Shown here: in pieces, positions 24,584-33,136 of the stretch
Layout of the letters: each line of letters starts with the position of its first letter
How positions within the stretch are numbered: the stretch's first letter is position 1
DNA from: SAR202 cluster bacterium
GTDB lineage: Bacteria; Chloroflexota; Dehalococcoidia; Lucifugimonadales; Lucifugimonadaceae
NCBI GenBank assembly: GCA_008373165.1
Contig: RQOU01000056.1
Location: 1 to 47,095 of the forward strand
Direction of reading: 5' to 3'
DNA length: 47,095 nt
Notes under the pieces: generated by a model
Seen by the model: only the letters and a program-made list of their open reading frames with translations
Told to the model about the DNA's origin: nothing
Database searches by the model: none
Made by a program: the position numbers and the translations under genes

Positions 24584-25657
24584 CTAATTACCTTGTTCTG
24601 CCAGCATTACCTCCCAGCTGACTGCCCACTTACGGGGTTTAACGGTTGAACGAACATCCGGGTTTATCAATGACATTGGCCAGTATCCAAGGGCTACCCG
24701 CATAGCTTCTTGACCCAACTGCGTATTTGCACGGTTCCATGCGGTTTCGCTATATGAAGCATAGTGACTCGTGACTGAAACATTATCCATTTTCAACAAC
24801 GGATTACTTGGGTCGACAGGTTCTTGTTCGAATACATCGAGGCCAGCGCCAGCAATTTTCTTTTTCCTTAGTGCATCGATAAGCGCCTTTTCATCTACCA
24901 CCGGTCCTCGAGAACAGTTGATCAGGTACGCTGTTGCTTTCATCATGTCAAAGAACTCTGCGTTTACCATGTGGTACGTTTCTGATGTTAGGTATGTATG
25001 GGGTGAAACATAGTCTGAGCGCTTGGCTATTTCTTGCGGCGTGCCGACCATTTCAACGTTGTATTCCTTTGCGTCCCAAGAAGATACGAAGGGGTCGTAT
25101 GCGATAACTTTCATGCCGAATGCGAGTGCTTTTCTTGCGACTGCTCGCCCAATATCTCCTAATCCGATGATCCCAAATGTTTGACCGGCGATGTGACCCA
25201 TAGGGGCTAGATGCTCTCGCGTCCAGGTACCGTTTTTTACTAGTTTGTCATGCAGGACGAATTTTCTTGAACAAACCAGGAAATGCATCATTGTTTGATT
25301 GCTAACTTCCTCTGTGCCGAACGACGCCGTGTTAGCAAGAATTACACCATTTTTGACCGCTGTGTCTAGATCCATGCCGTCGTAGCCGTGACCAAACGAT
25401 ATCAAGCCCTTGCAGCGCCCGTTGTTGCCCATGTGCCTGAAAAGGGATGGCGAAATTCCATGCCCCTGGCTCATCGCTACGTCTGTATCTTTGAGAGCTT
25501 CGATCAGTTCCCCTTCGCTGTTTCCGTCATAAACGACAAACTCTGCACCCATTTCCTTTGCGGCTCTGCTTTGTTGATCAAGATCTTCAGTGTAGACACC
25601 CGGGCGTCCACTGGGCCCTAAATATAGGACTCTAATATTTTTCGCTTCTGTACTCAT
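24584..25657 (-). CDS. D-isomer-specific 2-hydroxyacid dehydrogenase, paralogue 2
   Basis: This is the second of three tandem 2-hydroxyacid dehydrogenases. NAD-binding GLGDIGRAVA, catalytic Arg in NCSRGPV, Glu in DVFEQEP and His in TSHYAS are present. Its N-terminal (YLGPSGRPG) and C-terminal (LINPDVR) ends are most like paralogue 1. The start is set at the internal ATG (MSTEAKN), which leaves 14 bases after the stop of paralogue 3; the longer frame would overlap that gene by 43 bases. The substrate is probably a small D-hydroxy acid, but is unassigned. Confidence 0.87.
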   Translation of the reverse strand: MSTEAKNIRVLYLGPSGRPGVYTEDLDQQSRAAKEMGAEFVVYDGNSEGELIEALKDTDVAMSQGHGISPSLFRHMGNNGRCKGLISFGHGYDGMDLDTAVKNGVILANTASFGTEEVSNQTMMHFLVCSRKFVLHDKLVKNGTWTREHLAPMGHIAGQTFGIIGLGDIGRAVARKALAFGMKVIAYDPFVSSWDAKEYNVEMVGTPQEIAKRSDYVSPHTYLTSETYHMVNAEFFDMMKATAYLINCSRGPVVDEKALIDALRKKKIAGAGLDVFEQEPVDPSNPLLKMDNVSVTSHYASYSETAWNRANTQLGQEAMRVALGYWPMSLINPDVRSTVKPRKWAVSWEVMLAEQGN

Positions 25658-25671
25658 TATTCTCTTTTTTA

Positions 25672-26634
25672 CTATTCGGGGTTGACAATACTTTCGGCAG
25701 TGCCTCCCTGCCACACATTCATCATGTTTTCGAAGGCAAATCGTACTCTTCTTGGGTAACTTTCGTAACTCTTTCCGGCGATATGCGGTGCCGCTACGAC
25801 GTTTTCACGATTGAGTATAGGGTTGTTTGGATCCACCGGTTCTTGTTCAAAAACGTCAAGACCCGCGCCCCAGATTTCACCGTTTTGCAGAGCTTGGTTT
25901 AGGGCTTCTTCCTGCACAACGGGACCTCTGCATGTGTTGATGAGGATAGCTGTTTTCTTCATAAGGTGTAATTCAGCCTTGCCAATTAATCCGTGTGTGC
26001 TTCTATCGAGCGGAGTGTGCAATGTGACTACATCTGATCGTTCCAGTAATTCATTTAATTCAACTTTAGATGCCCCAAAATTTTCTGCTTTTTCGCTGCG
26101 TATCTTGTCTGTGTAAAGGGTAGTGGTCTCGAAGCCACGCAGCATGCCTGCGACAGTGCTCCCGATCCTTCCCGCACCAATTATTCCCACGGTGGTTCCA
26201 AATAGTTCGTGGGAATCACGTCCATCGACTTCCGGTCGCATCCAATCTCCTGCGACAGTATCTCCGGCTGCAACTGTGAGGTGTCGAATAGTAGAAAGCA
26301 TCAGTGTGATGGCAAATTCAGCGACTGGGATAGCATTTGCTCCCCCGTTATTTGCTACAGGGATACCTAATTCTCCGGCAAGTTTAAGATTGATTCCATC
26401 AAATCCTGCCGAGCAAAGCTGAACAAGCTTAGTTTTTTTTGCTAGCCGTAATACTGTGTCTGATACGCCGTGTCCGAAGACAAGAATAAAATCAGCTGTC
26501 TCAGCTGCCTTTGTGACCTCGGTTTTAGTTGAATCACTGGTACACAGATGTAGATTCCAACCATCAGGTTTCATCTCTTTTGCCATATCCAGCAAAGGTA
26601 GTGCAGGGCCAGAAAAAACGAGTACATCAGGCAT
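25672..26634 (-). CDS. D-isomer-specific 2-hydroxyacid dehydrogenase, paralogue 3
   Basis: The first gene of the minus-strand trio. GAGRIGSTVAG (153-163) binds NAD. R236 in NTCRGPV, E265 in DVFEQEP and H284 in PHIAG form the catalytic triad, here with the canonical Pro before His. At 320 residues it is the shortest and closest to ordinary glycerate/phosphoglycerate dehydrogenases. ATG start. Its promoter region (26635-26789) is shared with the divergent M42 peptidase gene. Confidence 0.9.
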   Translation of the reverse strand: MPDVLVFSGPALPLLDMAKEMKPDGWNLHLCTSDSTKTEVTKAAETADFILVFGHGVSDTVLRLAKKTKLVQLCSAGFDGINLKLAGELGIPVANNGGANAIPVAEFAITLMLSTIRHLTVAAGDTVAGDWMRPEVDGRDSHELFGTTVGIIGAGRIGSTVAGMLRGFETTTLYTDKIRSEKAENFGASKVELNELLERSDVVTLHTPLDRSTHGLIGKAELHLMKKTAILINTCRGPVVQEEALNQALQNGEIWGAGLDVFEQEPVDPNNPILNRENVVAAPHIAGKSYESYPRRVRFAFENMMNVWQGGTAESIVNPE

Positions 26635-26789
26635 GTTGGTTCGACCTCAATTCGATATGTGCATAGATAGTGAAATGGCGAATAGCGTGCATTGTAGAAC
26701 TTAGAAGACTAATAAGCGCAGCGATTTAGGATTCTGACCCGTATCATTCTGATTTCTTTCAAAAACAATGGGCGTTTTGTGATCACAAT
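26635..26789. promoter_or_regulatory. Divergent promoter region between the dehydrogenases and the M42 peptidase
   Basis: 155 bases between two outward-facing gene runs: the dehydrogenase trio to the left and peptidase / thiamine enzyme / amidase to the right. Such arrangements often carry a shared operator. I see no long palindrome or strong consensus promoter, so individual sites are not assigned. Confidence 0.35.
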
Positions 26790-27962
26790 ATGGACTCACG
26801 TACTGAATTAATCCAATGCACTAGCTTTGAAATATTGTCCGATCTAGCAAAGTTTCCGGTGACGTCTTATTGGGAGGATGCCCCAGCGGCTTATCTGCGA
26901 GACCGAGCTAAGCGTGCTGGACTTGAAGTCTCAATGGATGTTTGGGGAAACGTCCTTGTGAAAAAACCAGGCACTGACCACAGGTCCCCCGGAATCGCCT
27001 TTGTTGCACACATGGATCACCCTGGATATGAGGTTGTGGCGCAACGAGGCGATCAACTTGTGTTAAAAACGCTAGGTGGGGTGGGTGTTGCTGCCGGAAC
27101 AGAGGGCGCCACTATTCTAGTGATCGATGCTTGTGGTCGTCGTCTCAAAGCAACTGTTACCGGCGCCGAGAAAGCAGAAGGCAAATTACAGAAAACAAGG
27201 GAATTGGCCGGTTGGCTTGGAACAGATACGGTGTATGCGAAACTTGATCGAGATCATGACCTCGGCAGGTTGCCACGGCCTGTGGTTCCCGATTTACCGG
27301 ATTGCATCATTGATGACGATTTAATTAGTATGCGTGCGGCCGATGATCTGGCGGGTTGTGCCGCTATTCTCACAGCTCTCGAAATGCTAGCGGAATCAAC
27401 TGTCCAAGGAAGCGTTTACGGGCTTTTCACAAGGGCCGAAGAAGTCGGATTAATTGGTGCTCGTTTAGTGGCGGAAAAACAACTGCTCCCAAAGAATACC
27501 GTGATTGTTTCTGTGGAGACGAGTTCAGCATTGCCTGGTGCAGAAATCGGGCAGGGCGTTGTGATTAGAACGGGTGATCGCACCGCTACCTTTGATTATG
27601 AGGCGGAAGTGTATTTGAACACTGCGGTAGAGAGGATAAGATCATCAGAACAAGGATTTAAAGTGCAACGTCAGTTGATGAGTGCAGGTGGGTGCGAGGC
27701 TGCGGCGTTTAAGGCGTATGGATACAAAGTAACTGGACTAGCATTACCTTTGGGGTGCTGGCACAACCGTGGAGAGTCCGGTGTAGAACTGGAGATTATT
27801 TCTACAAATGATTTCTTAGGTGAAACGTTGTTGATAGTTGAAACGTCTAAACTGGCGGGGACTGAACAGTTCGGAACCTTGGAGGGTTTGTTGGATCCCC
27901 CGATCACGGAAGGTGATCGTTTGAAGTGCGACAGGTCGATATTAAACAGACCAGAGATTTAG
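26790..27962 (+). CDS. M42-family aminopeptidase
   Basis: A cobalt or zinc aminopeptidase of the M42 (glutamyl aminopeptidase/PepA-like, TET) family. Metal ligands and catalytic residues are: H74 and D76 in AHMDHPGY, D185 in RAADDL, E217/E218 in RAEEVG, E243 in SVETS, and a late His in CWHNRG. M42 members form large complexes that trim peptides. Length 390 residues is near the family's norm; the final motif is slightly unusual (usually RYxHS). ATG start. The thiamine enzyme follows after 78 bases on the same strand. Confidence 0.85.
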   Translation: MDSRTELIQCTSFEILSDLAKFPVTSYWEDAPAAYLRDRAKRAGLEVSMDVWGNVLVKKPGTDHRSPGIAFVAHMDHPGYEVVAQRGDQLVLKTLGGVGVAAGTEGATILVIDACGRRLKATVTGAEKAEGKLQKTRELAGWLGTDTVYAKLDRDHDLGRLPRPVVPDLPDCIIDDDLISMRAADDLAGCAAILTALEMLAESTVQGSVYGLFTRAEEVGLIGARLVAEKQLLPKNTVIVSVETSSALPGAEIGQGVVIRTGDRTATFDYEAEVYLNTAVERIRSSEQGFKVQRQLMSAGGCEAAAFKAYGYKVTGLALPLGCWHNRGESGVELEIISTNDFLGETLLIVETSKLAGTEQFGTLEGLLDPPITEGDRLKCDRSILNRPEI

Positions 27963-28040
27963 TCCAATGTTCAGCAAATTCTGATAAACATAGAAATATA
28001 AATTATCGTTGCTTTACTGAAAAATTATCGAGAAACAATT

Positions 28041-29672
28041 ATGGAAGTAGAAGGAAGTTATCTGGTAGCCCGAACGCTTAAGGAAGAAGGGGTAGAGCAC
28101 CTTTTCTTTTTGATGGGTGGTCCAAACTACGAGATTATCAATAATGCTGAAGACTTTGGAATAAAGGTCACCGATTTTCGTCATGAGCAGGCAGCATCTA
28201 TGGCGGCTCATGGGTACGCACGGGTGACTGGTAAGCCAGGGGTTACCACAGCTGCTTCAGGTCCGGGGACCTTGAATTTACTTACTGGGCAATACACAGC
28301 ATGGGCTGATTGCGCTCCAATGATCACGCTAGGTGGGGCAGGCCCGATTTCTGATTTTGGGCGAGACGGGTTTCAGGAGGTGGATCAGGTTGGAGTGTTT
28401 GAGCCTATCTCCAAAGCAGTCATGCGTCCTACCGATCCTGCCCGTTATCCGGAACACATATCCACTGCGTTCAGGCTATCCACTTCCGGCAGGCCCGGTC
28501 CTGTTTACGTGGACTGTAATGAGGACGTCCTCTACGGTAAGGTAGAAGAAACAGAGGTTCCATCCGCTACCCGTGTGTCTGGGCGGGCCCGTCCGGCAGG
28601 CGATCCCGATTTGATAAAACAGGCTGTAAAGCTATTGTCGCAATCAAAAAGGCCTATTGTTTTCGCTGGGGGAGGTGTCTGGTGGTCTCAGGCATACGAT
28701 GAACTCAGGACTCTGGTAGAGCGCACAGGAATCCCGTTTTATACATCTCCAATGTCCAGAGGTTTGTTGCCTGATGATCATGAAATGTCGTTTCCAGCAG
28801 CGCGTTCTGGAGCTTTCAGGCGTGCCGATGTCGTTCTCGTTGTTGGTACTAGATTTAACTGGATGATGACATTTGGTAAGCGAATTGCCGAAGAGTCTAA
28901 AGTTATCCAAATTGACATACATGGTGCCGAACTTGGACACAATCGATCCGTGGATGTTGGTATCGAAGGCGATGCCAAGATAGTGCTTCAACAGATGATT
29001 GATCAGGTTGAGTCGACAGGGTTCGAATCGAAGGCAGAGACCGAGTGGATCGAGTCTTTGAGAGAGGCCGATGCAGCTCGTCGAGAGAGGGTGGCGCCCT
29101 TAGAGAATTCTACTCAGAGACCCATTCACCCCCTGCGGCTTTGTAAAGACCTGCGTGATGTGATGGATAGGGACGCTATTTTGACGGTGGACGGGAATGA
29201 AATTCTTCATTTTGGTCGTCAGTCTATGCCCACCTATGTACCAGGTCACCGCTTGAATTCCGGTCCGTCCGGTTGCATGGGTGTTGGATTACCCTACGCC
29301 ATTGGTGCCAAGATGGCTAAACCTGATAAACAAGTGGTATCGCTCCATGGAGACGGTTCGCTGGGTATGAACGTGCAAGACTTTGATACCGCTGTACGAC
29401 ACAACCTGCCAATAATCATTGTTGTATCGAATAATGAGGGCTGGACAGCGCGCGTCGAAGGTATCAGAAAGCCCGGGCGTGAATTGGGTTTCACCCGTTT
29501 TGACAAGATTGCTGAGGCATTAGGCGGACATGGCGAATTGGTGGAGGATCCAGCGGATCTAACAGGAGCGCTCGAGCGAGCATTTGACGCGGGTGTCCCA
29601 GCAATCGTAAACGTCAGAACTGATCCGACATCTCGTGCACTTTCGAATTTCGTTGGATCCAAGATGGAATAG
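28041..29672 (+). CDS. Thiamine-diphosphate-dependent enzyme, acetolactate-synthase-like
   Basis: A 543-residue TPP enzyme of the acetolactate synthase / pyruvate oxidase group. The activating glutamate is E49 in DFRHEQAA, next to HGYARVTGKPGV. The cofactor motif GDGSLGMN ... VSNN lies in the C-terminal PYR/PP region. The presence of E49 rules out glyoxylate carboligase, which has Val there. No small regulatory subunit (ilvN) is nearby, unlike a biosynthetic acetolactate synthase. Thus a catabolic 2-keto-acid decarboxylase, lyase or oxalyl-CoA-type enzyme is more likely; the substrate is not known. ATG start; M42 peptidase upstream, amidase downstream. Confidence 0.85.
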   Translation: MEVEGSYLVARTLKEEGVEHLFFLMGGPNYEIINNAEDFGIKVTDFRHEQAASMAAHGYARVTGKPGVTTAASGPGTLNLLTGQYTAWADCAPMITLGGAGPISDFGRDGFQEVDQVGVFEPISKAVMRPTDPARYPEHISTAFRLSTSGRPGPVYVDCNEDVLYGKVEETEVPSATRVSGRARPAGDPDLIKQAVKLLSQSKRPIVFAGGGVWWSQAYDELRTLVERTGIPFYTSPMSRGLLPDDHEMSFPAARSGAFRRADVVLVVGTRFNWMMTFGKRIAEESKVIQIDIHGAELGHNRSVDVGIEGDAKIVLQQMIDQVESTGFESKAETEWIESLREADAARRERVAPLENSTQRPIHPLRLCKDLRDVMDRDAILTVDGNEILHFGRQSMPTYVPGHRLNSGPSGCMGVGLPYAIGAKMAKPDKQVVSLHGDGSLGMNVQDFDTAVRHNLPIIIVVSNNEGWTARVEGIRKPGRELGFTRFDKIAEALGGHGELVEDPADLTGALERAFDAGVPAIVNVRTDPTSRALSNFVGSKME

Positions 29673-29719
29673 TTTGACCGATTCGTTTTAAGTATTCATC
29701 AAAGCCATGAAAGGGCGGC

Positions 29720-31171
29720 GTGAGAATGGAATCGGACCGGGAGTTAGGGTTTACGCCCACCTATAAGCTTGGAGAGTTAATCCGTACGAAATCGATCTCA
29801 CCAGTCGAGTTGACGGAGTCACATCTAAGGCGTGCGGATGTACTTGATCCGCAGCTTGGCATATTTATTACTCGTATTTCTGATATGGCGATGGATGCTG
29901 CTCGCGAGTCTGAAGCCGCAGTCATGCGGGGCGATTCTCTAGGCCCGTTGCACGGTGTCCCAGTACCTGTTAAAGATACTGAGCCTATGTCAGAAGTGAT
30001 TTGGACTCATGGTTCACTGACCTACAAAGATGATATCGCACAGTTTGATTCTTTACCGATATCCCGACTTAAAGCTGCTGGAGCGATCATTACTGGGAAG
30101 ACCAATACTCCTGAAAACGGATTTGCCGGTACTACAGAAAATCGACTGGGTCCACCTGCAAGAAATCCTTGGGATCCAATTAAAACTCCTGGTGGATCTT
30201 CTGGGGGGGCTGCGGCTGCTGTCGCATCTGGGTTAACCAGTTTTGCGTCCGGCGGTGATGGTGGAGGCTCTATACGAATACCCGCTGCGTTTACTGGTGT
30301 TTACGGGATCAAGGCCACCCAGGGTAGGGTTCCAAGATCTGGGAATTCAATAAGAAATGCCGGTTTTAACATAATGAACAACGCAACATCTGGTCCTTTG
30401 ACTAGAACAGTGCGGGATGCGGCTGAAGCTTTAAAGATCTTGTCTGGTTATGATCCAACGGGTGAGTATGGCACGATTACGGATGATGTTCCTGATTATC
30501 TAAGTGCACTTGGTAAAGGCGTTAAAGATCTAAGGATTGGCTGGACACCAGACATGGGTGGTAATCCCGTCGATGCTGAGGTGATTCAGGTTGCGGAAAA
30601 TGCAGCACAAGTGTTTGAGGAGCTTGGAGCTAAAGTTGAAACTGTTGACTTTAAGGCGGCTGCTTATACAGAGGTATTCTGGACATTTTTCGACTATTTC
30701 ACTGTGAAAGGTCTCGATGCAGCTCGTGATGATTTTGATAATCATCGTGACGAAATGACTGATTATTTTGGTGCTTATATGGATCGTGCAGCGACGCTTT
30801 CAGCTGAGCGTATGTGGAATATCTTCAGCAATATCGGTTCATACCGTAATTACGTGAATACCTACTTTAGTAAATATGATCTTTTGTTATCACCCACTCT
30901 TGCAGTACCGGCATTCAACATTGGTCAAGCGCCCGGAATCATTGACGGTATAGAGGTTCCACACAAATTGTGGGGGTTCACACCGTTCACTTACTTATTT
31001 AACCTGACAGGTAACCCCGCCGCTTCTGTCCCCGCCGGGTTCTCAAAGACGAGTATGCCGATAGGATTACAAATTATTGGTGACATGAAGGACGAAGTGA
31101 GTGTCCTGGCTGCTTCTGCTGCCTTCGAGGAAGCTCGGCCTTGGAGTGATAATCGACCACCGGTTAGTTGA
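29720..31171 (+). CDS. Amidase-signature family hydrolase
   Basis: An amidase of the Ser-cis-Ser-Lys class. K85 in PVPVKDTEP, Ser in GGSSGGAA (158-165), and the nucleophile S184 in GGSIRIP form the triad. The 483-residue length is typical, and the C-terminal NLTGNPAASVPAG motif is also that of the family. The substrate (amide, acyl-urea, or GatA-like) is unknown. No gatB or gatC lies nearby, so it is not the glutamyl-tRNA amidotransferase. The start GTG is preceded by AAAGG; the ATG two codons later is an alternative. It follows the TPP enzyme by 47 bases. Confidence 0.9.
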   Translation: MRMESDRELGFTPTYKLGELIRTKSISPVELTESHLRRADVLDPQLGIFITRISDMAMDAARESEAAVMRGDSLGPLHGVPVPVKDTEPMSEVIWTHGSLTYKDDIAQFDSLPISRLKAAGAIITGKTNTPENGFAGTTENRLGPPARNPWDPIKTPGGSSGGAAAAVASGLTSFASGGDGGGSIRIPAAFTGVYGIKATQGRVPRSGNSIRNAGFNIMNNATSGPLTRTVRDAAEALKILSGYDPTGEYGTITDDVPDYLSALGKGVKDLRIGWTPDMGGNPVDAEVIQVAENAAQVFEELGAKVETVDFKAAAYTEVFWTFFDYFTVKGLDAARDDFDNHRDEMTDYFGAYMDRAATLSAERMWNIFSNIGSYRNYVNTYFSKYDLLLSPTLAVPAFNIGQAPGIIDGIEVPHKLWGFTPFTYLFNLTGNPAASVPAGFSKTSMPIGLQIIGDMKDEVSVLAASAAFEEARPWSDNRPPVS

Positions 31172-31180
31172 AAATAGCTT

Positions 31181-32602
31181 CTATGCTCTGCTGTATTTCT
31201 GGATCACGTTCCAGATTTCGGGCTTCATTGAGTTATATATGAAATAGCAGTATCGTGTCGCTCCCTGTGATTGCATCTCGCCCAAAAGTCGATCCAGCTC
31301 TGAGGGTGTCAACCAGTTCGAGCCAAAATGCTCGAGTCCAACCCAGGGAATGTAATGCTCTTGTCCCCCACTGTTGGAGATCATTTTTGCAGTCTGATCG
31401 CGGACCGAAGTTGTGAACCACTCATCTGTAGCTTCTTGACTGTAGTTGCTGACCGGGTAGTTCTTTGGCATTGGATAGTTAAACATTGACCCAAACAGGT
31501 TGGCGGCTTGCTCCAGATCTAATTCATCATTCCAATCATTCAGTGTGTTGACCCAGTTGACAACTGTCCCTCTGAATCCAGCGACTCCACCCGACCACCA
31601 GTACTGCTTAGGCTGGTGGAAATCGATGTACCGTTGCTTTCGCACTGAATTATGACCGGTCAAGGGTTCAGCGAACGGCAACCGAGAAGAGTTTCCCACT
31701 TGCATATGCGGCAGGTGTTTTTTTACTCCGTTATAGGAAGTACTTACACTCCATTCGATTGCAGCCTGTTTGAACTGGTACCAAGTTGAAAACTGTGGGT
31801 GTTGGCGCCACCACTCGTGGCTGGCCAAAGCGCCGTGGGCATTTTTGCTAAATCTTCGGGCGTAATCCAGCGTGAATTCATGTAAGAAGTCTTTGAAATA
31901 CTCTCGACCGTCTAAGATTTTTTGAAAGTTCATTCCGTTTTGTGATGCGAAAGTACGGTTTTCTGTAGTATCAATTTCCTCAACCCATAGATCGTCACGA
32001 TGCCCGGGTTTGATTTCCCATTTGAAATCAGGCCCGTCAAGTAATAAACCCGTTACTTGGGGGAAGTGTTTGGCGGTGTCGCGTGCACGAGCAACCGTCA
32101 TCGCAGGCATACTGGGATCGGTGAAACTAGGGGCGCGTCTATTAAGGTCTAGCTTGCCTGATCCAAATCCACCGAGCAGGAAATACCCTTTGTCATCGAC
32201 GGCGTAGATAGTGAAGCCTTTCGATCGTCCCATTTCCAGCGCTGAAGAAAGCCTTTGCGACTGTGAGGCAAGATGGGCAGGCATAGTAGGAGGGGACCAT
32301 GACAGATTTTCATAAAATTCGGGAGTTGGATTAAAAGCAGCAGTTGGCACTCGATTCAAACGCTTGTTGCCAATGGACGCCAATCCTCTCGGGTGGCTAT
32401 CTTCTAATTGCGGGTATATATTCCCGGTTTCTCCATCGTGGTTTGCTGGGTCATCCAGCAAGCAAAGCCACTGCAACGCTATTTCATTAATTCCAGCTTC
32501 AGCGAGCTCATCCCAGAACGATTCTTGGAACATGATGTCATTTGGAGGCCTTAAACACATCACGGGTTTTAAGGCTTGTTTACCAGAGTTGCGTTGAGGC
32601 AT
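31181..32602 (-). CDS. Uncharacterised 473-residue protein, possibly TIM-barrel-like
   Basis: I do not recognise this family. The protein is soluble, rich in Trp, Tyr, His and Phe, and has motif-like segments such as LLLDGPDFKW (near 195), GALASHEWWR and HFGSNWLTP. The pattern of strands ending in acidic residues (LDGPDF, WVGLEHFG) is compatible with a glycosidase-like TIM barrel, but this is a guess. I start at the internal ATG, because GGAAG stands eight bases before it; a GTG three codons earlier is too near that site. It converges with the amidase, whose stop is ten bases away. Confidence 0.6.
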   Translation of the reverse strand: MPQRNSGKQALKPVMCLRPPNDIMFQESFWDELAEAGINEIALQWLCLLDDPANHDGETGNIYPQLEDSHPRGLASIGNKRLNRVPTAAFNPTPEFYENLSWSPPTMPAHLASQSQRLSSALEMGRSKGFTIYAVDDKGYFLLGGFGSGKLDLNRRAPSFTDPSMPAMTVARARDTAKHFPQVTGLLLDGPDFKWEIKPGHRDDLWVEEIDTTENRTFASQNGMNFQKILDGREYFKDFLHEFTLDYARRFSKNAHGALASHEWWRQHPQFSTWYQFKQAAIEWSVSTSYNGVKKHLPHMQVGNSSRLPFAEPLTGHNSVRKQRYIDFHQPKQYWWSGGVAGFRGTVVNWVNTLNDWNDELDLEQAANLFGSMFNYPMPKNYPVSNYSQEATDEWFTTSVRDQTAKMISNSGGQEHYIPWVGLEHFGSNWLTPSELDRLLGEMQSQGATRYCYFIYNSMKPEIWNVIQKYSRA

Positions 32603-32732
32603 TAGTAACACTTCCTTACTTTCATTCGGCTCACGTGGAATATATTCGATTTATACAGTTCGGGACCGCAGCCAATTGAATTGTCTGATGACAGGAATGC
32701 AGGTGACCTAGTGTTGTCGATCAGCATATAAC

Positions 32733-32764
32733 AAAAGCGGGTAGCTAATAAACTACCCGCTTTT
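32733..32764 (-). terminator. Terminator of the tRNA pair
   Basis: GCGGGTAG (32737-32744) and CTACCCGC (32753-32760) pair perfectly. The stem extends to 12 bp through flanking AAAA/TTTT. T-runs on both sides allow it to work for either strand. On the minus strand it is just beyond tRNA-Glu, which makes it the likely end of the tRNA transcript. Confidence 0.8.
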
Positions 32765-32777
32765 GTTTGCTATATTT

Positions 32778-32853
32778 TGGTAGCCCCAAGGGGATTTGAA
32801 CCCCTGTTTCAGCCTTGAGAGGGCCGTGTCCTGGGCCACTAGACGATGGGGCC
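32778..32853 (-). tRNA. tRNA-Glu (CTC)
   Basis: Read on the minus strand, the 7-bp acceptor GGCCCCA pairs with TGGGGCT, followed by A and an encoded CCA. The anticodon loop is CTCTCAA, giving anticodon CTC for the Glu codon GAG. The T-loop is GTTCAAATC in a 5-bp stem. Seven bases separate it from tRNA-Gln upstream. Confidence 0.92.
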
Positions 32854-32859
32854 ACTTGT

Positions 32860-32933
32860 TGGCTGCCGATCCAGGGATCGAACCTGGGTTCCCAGATTCA
32901 GAGTCTGGTGTCTTACCGCTAGACGAATCGGCA
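32860..32933 (-). tRNA. tRNA-Gln (CTG)
   Basis: On the minus strand the acceptor TGCCGAT pairs with ATCGGCA, discriminator G, and CCA is encoded. The anticodon loop CTCTGAA gives anticodon CTG for the Gln codon CAG. T-stem CCAGG...CCTGG and the usual D-arm are present. It is the first gene of a two-tRNA transcript with tRNA-Glu. Confidence 0.92.
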
Positions 32934-33136
32934 ATAGCGTACGGTCTTAAATACTAGCAAGGTGATTGGATTTCGCCTAATCATTAGCCCTGCCGTTGGA
33001 CGAGATTATCTGGCTATGATCACGTTTTTCTATATATTCGATGCTTCACAGTGATGACCATCAAACATTGCTGTTGAAAAACTGTTTAAACTGGCGCCTT
33101 AATGTAACTTTCTTTTTGATGATGGAGGGTTTTTAA

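Noticed and set aside
28041-29672. Glyoxylate carboligase or ilvB
   Set aside because: It has the activating Glu49, which glyoxylate carboligase lacks, and there is no ilvN/ilvC neighbour for a biosynthetic acetolactate synthase.
29720-31171. gatA (glutamyl-tRNA amidotransferase subunit A)
   Set aside because: It has the amidase signature, but no gatB or gatC nearby and a catabolic context; called as a general amidase.
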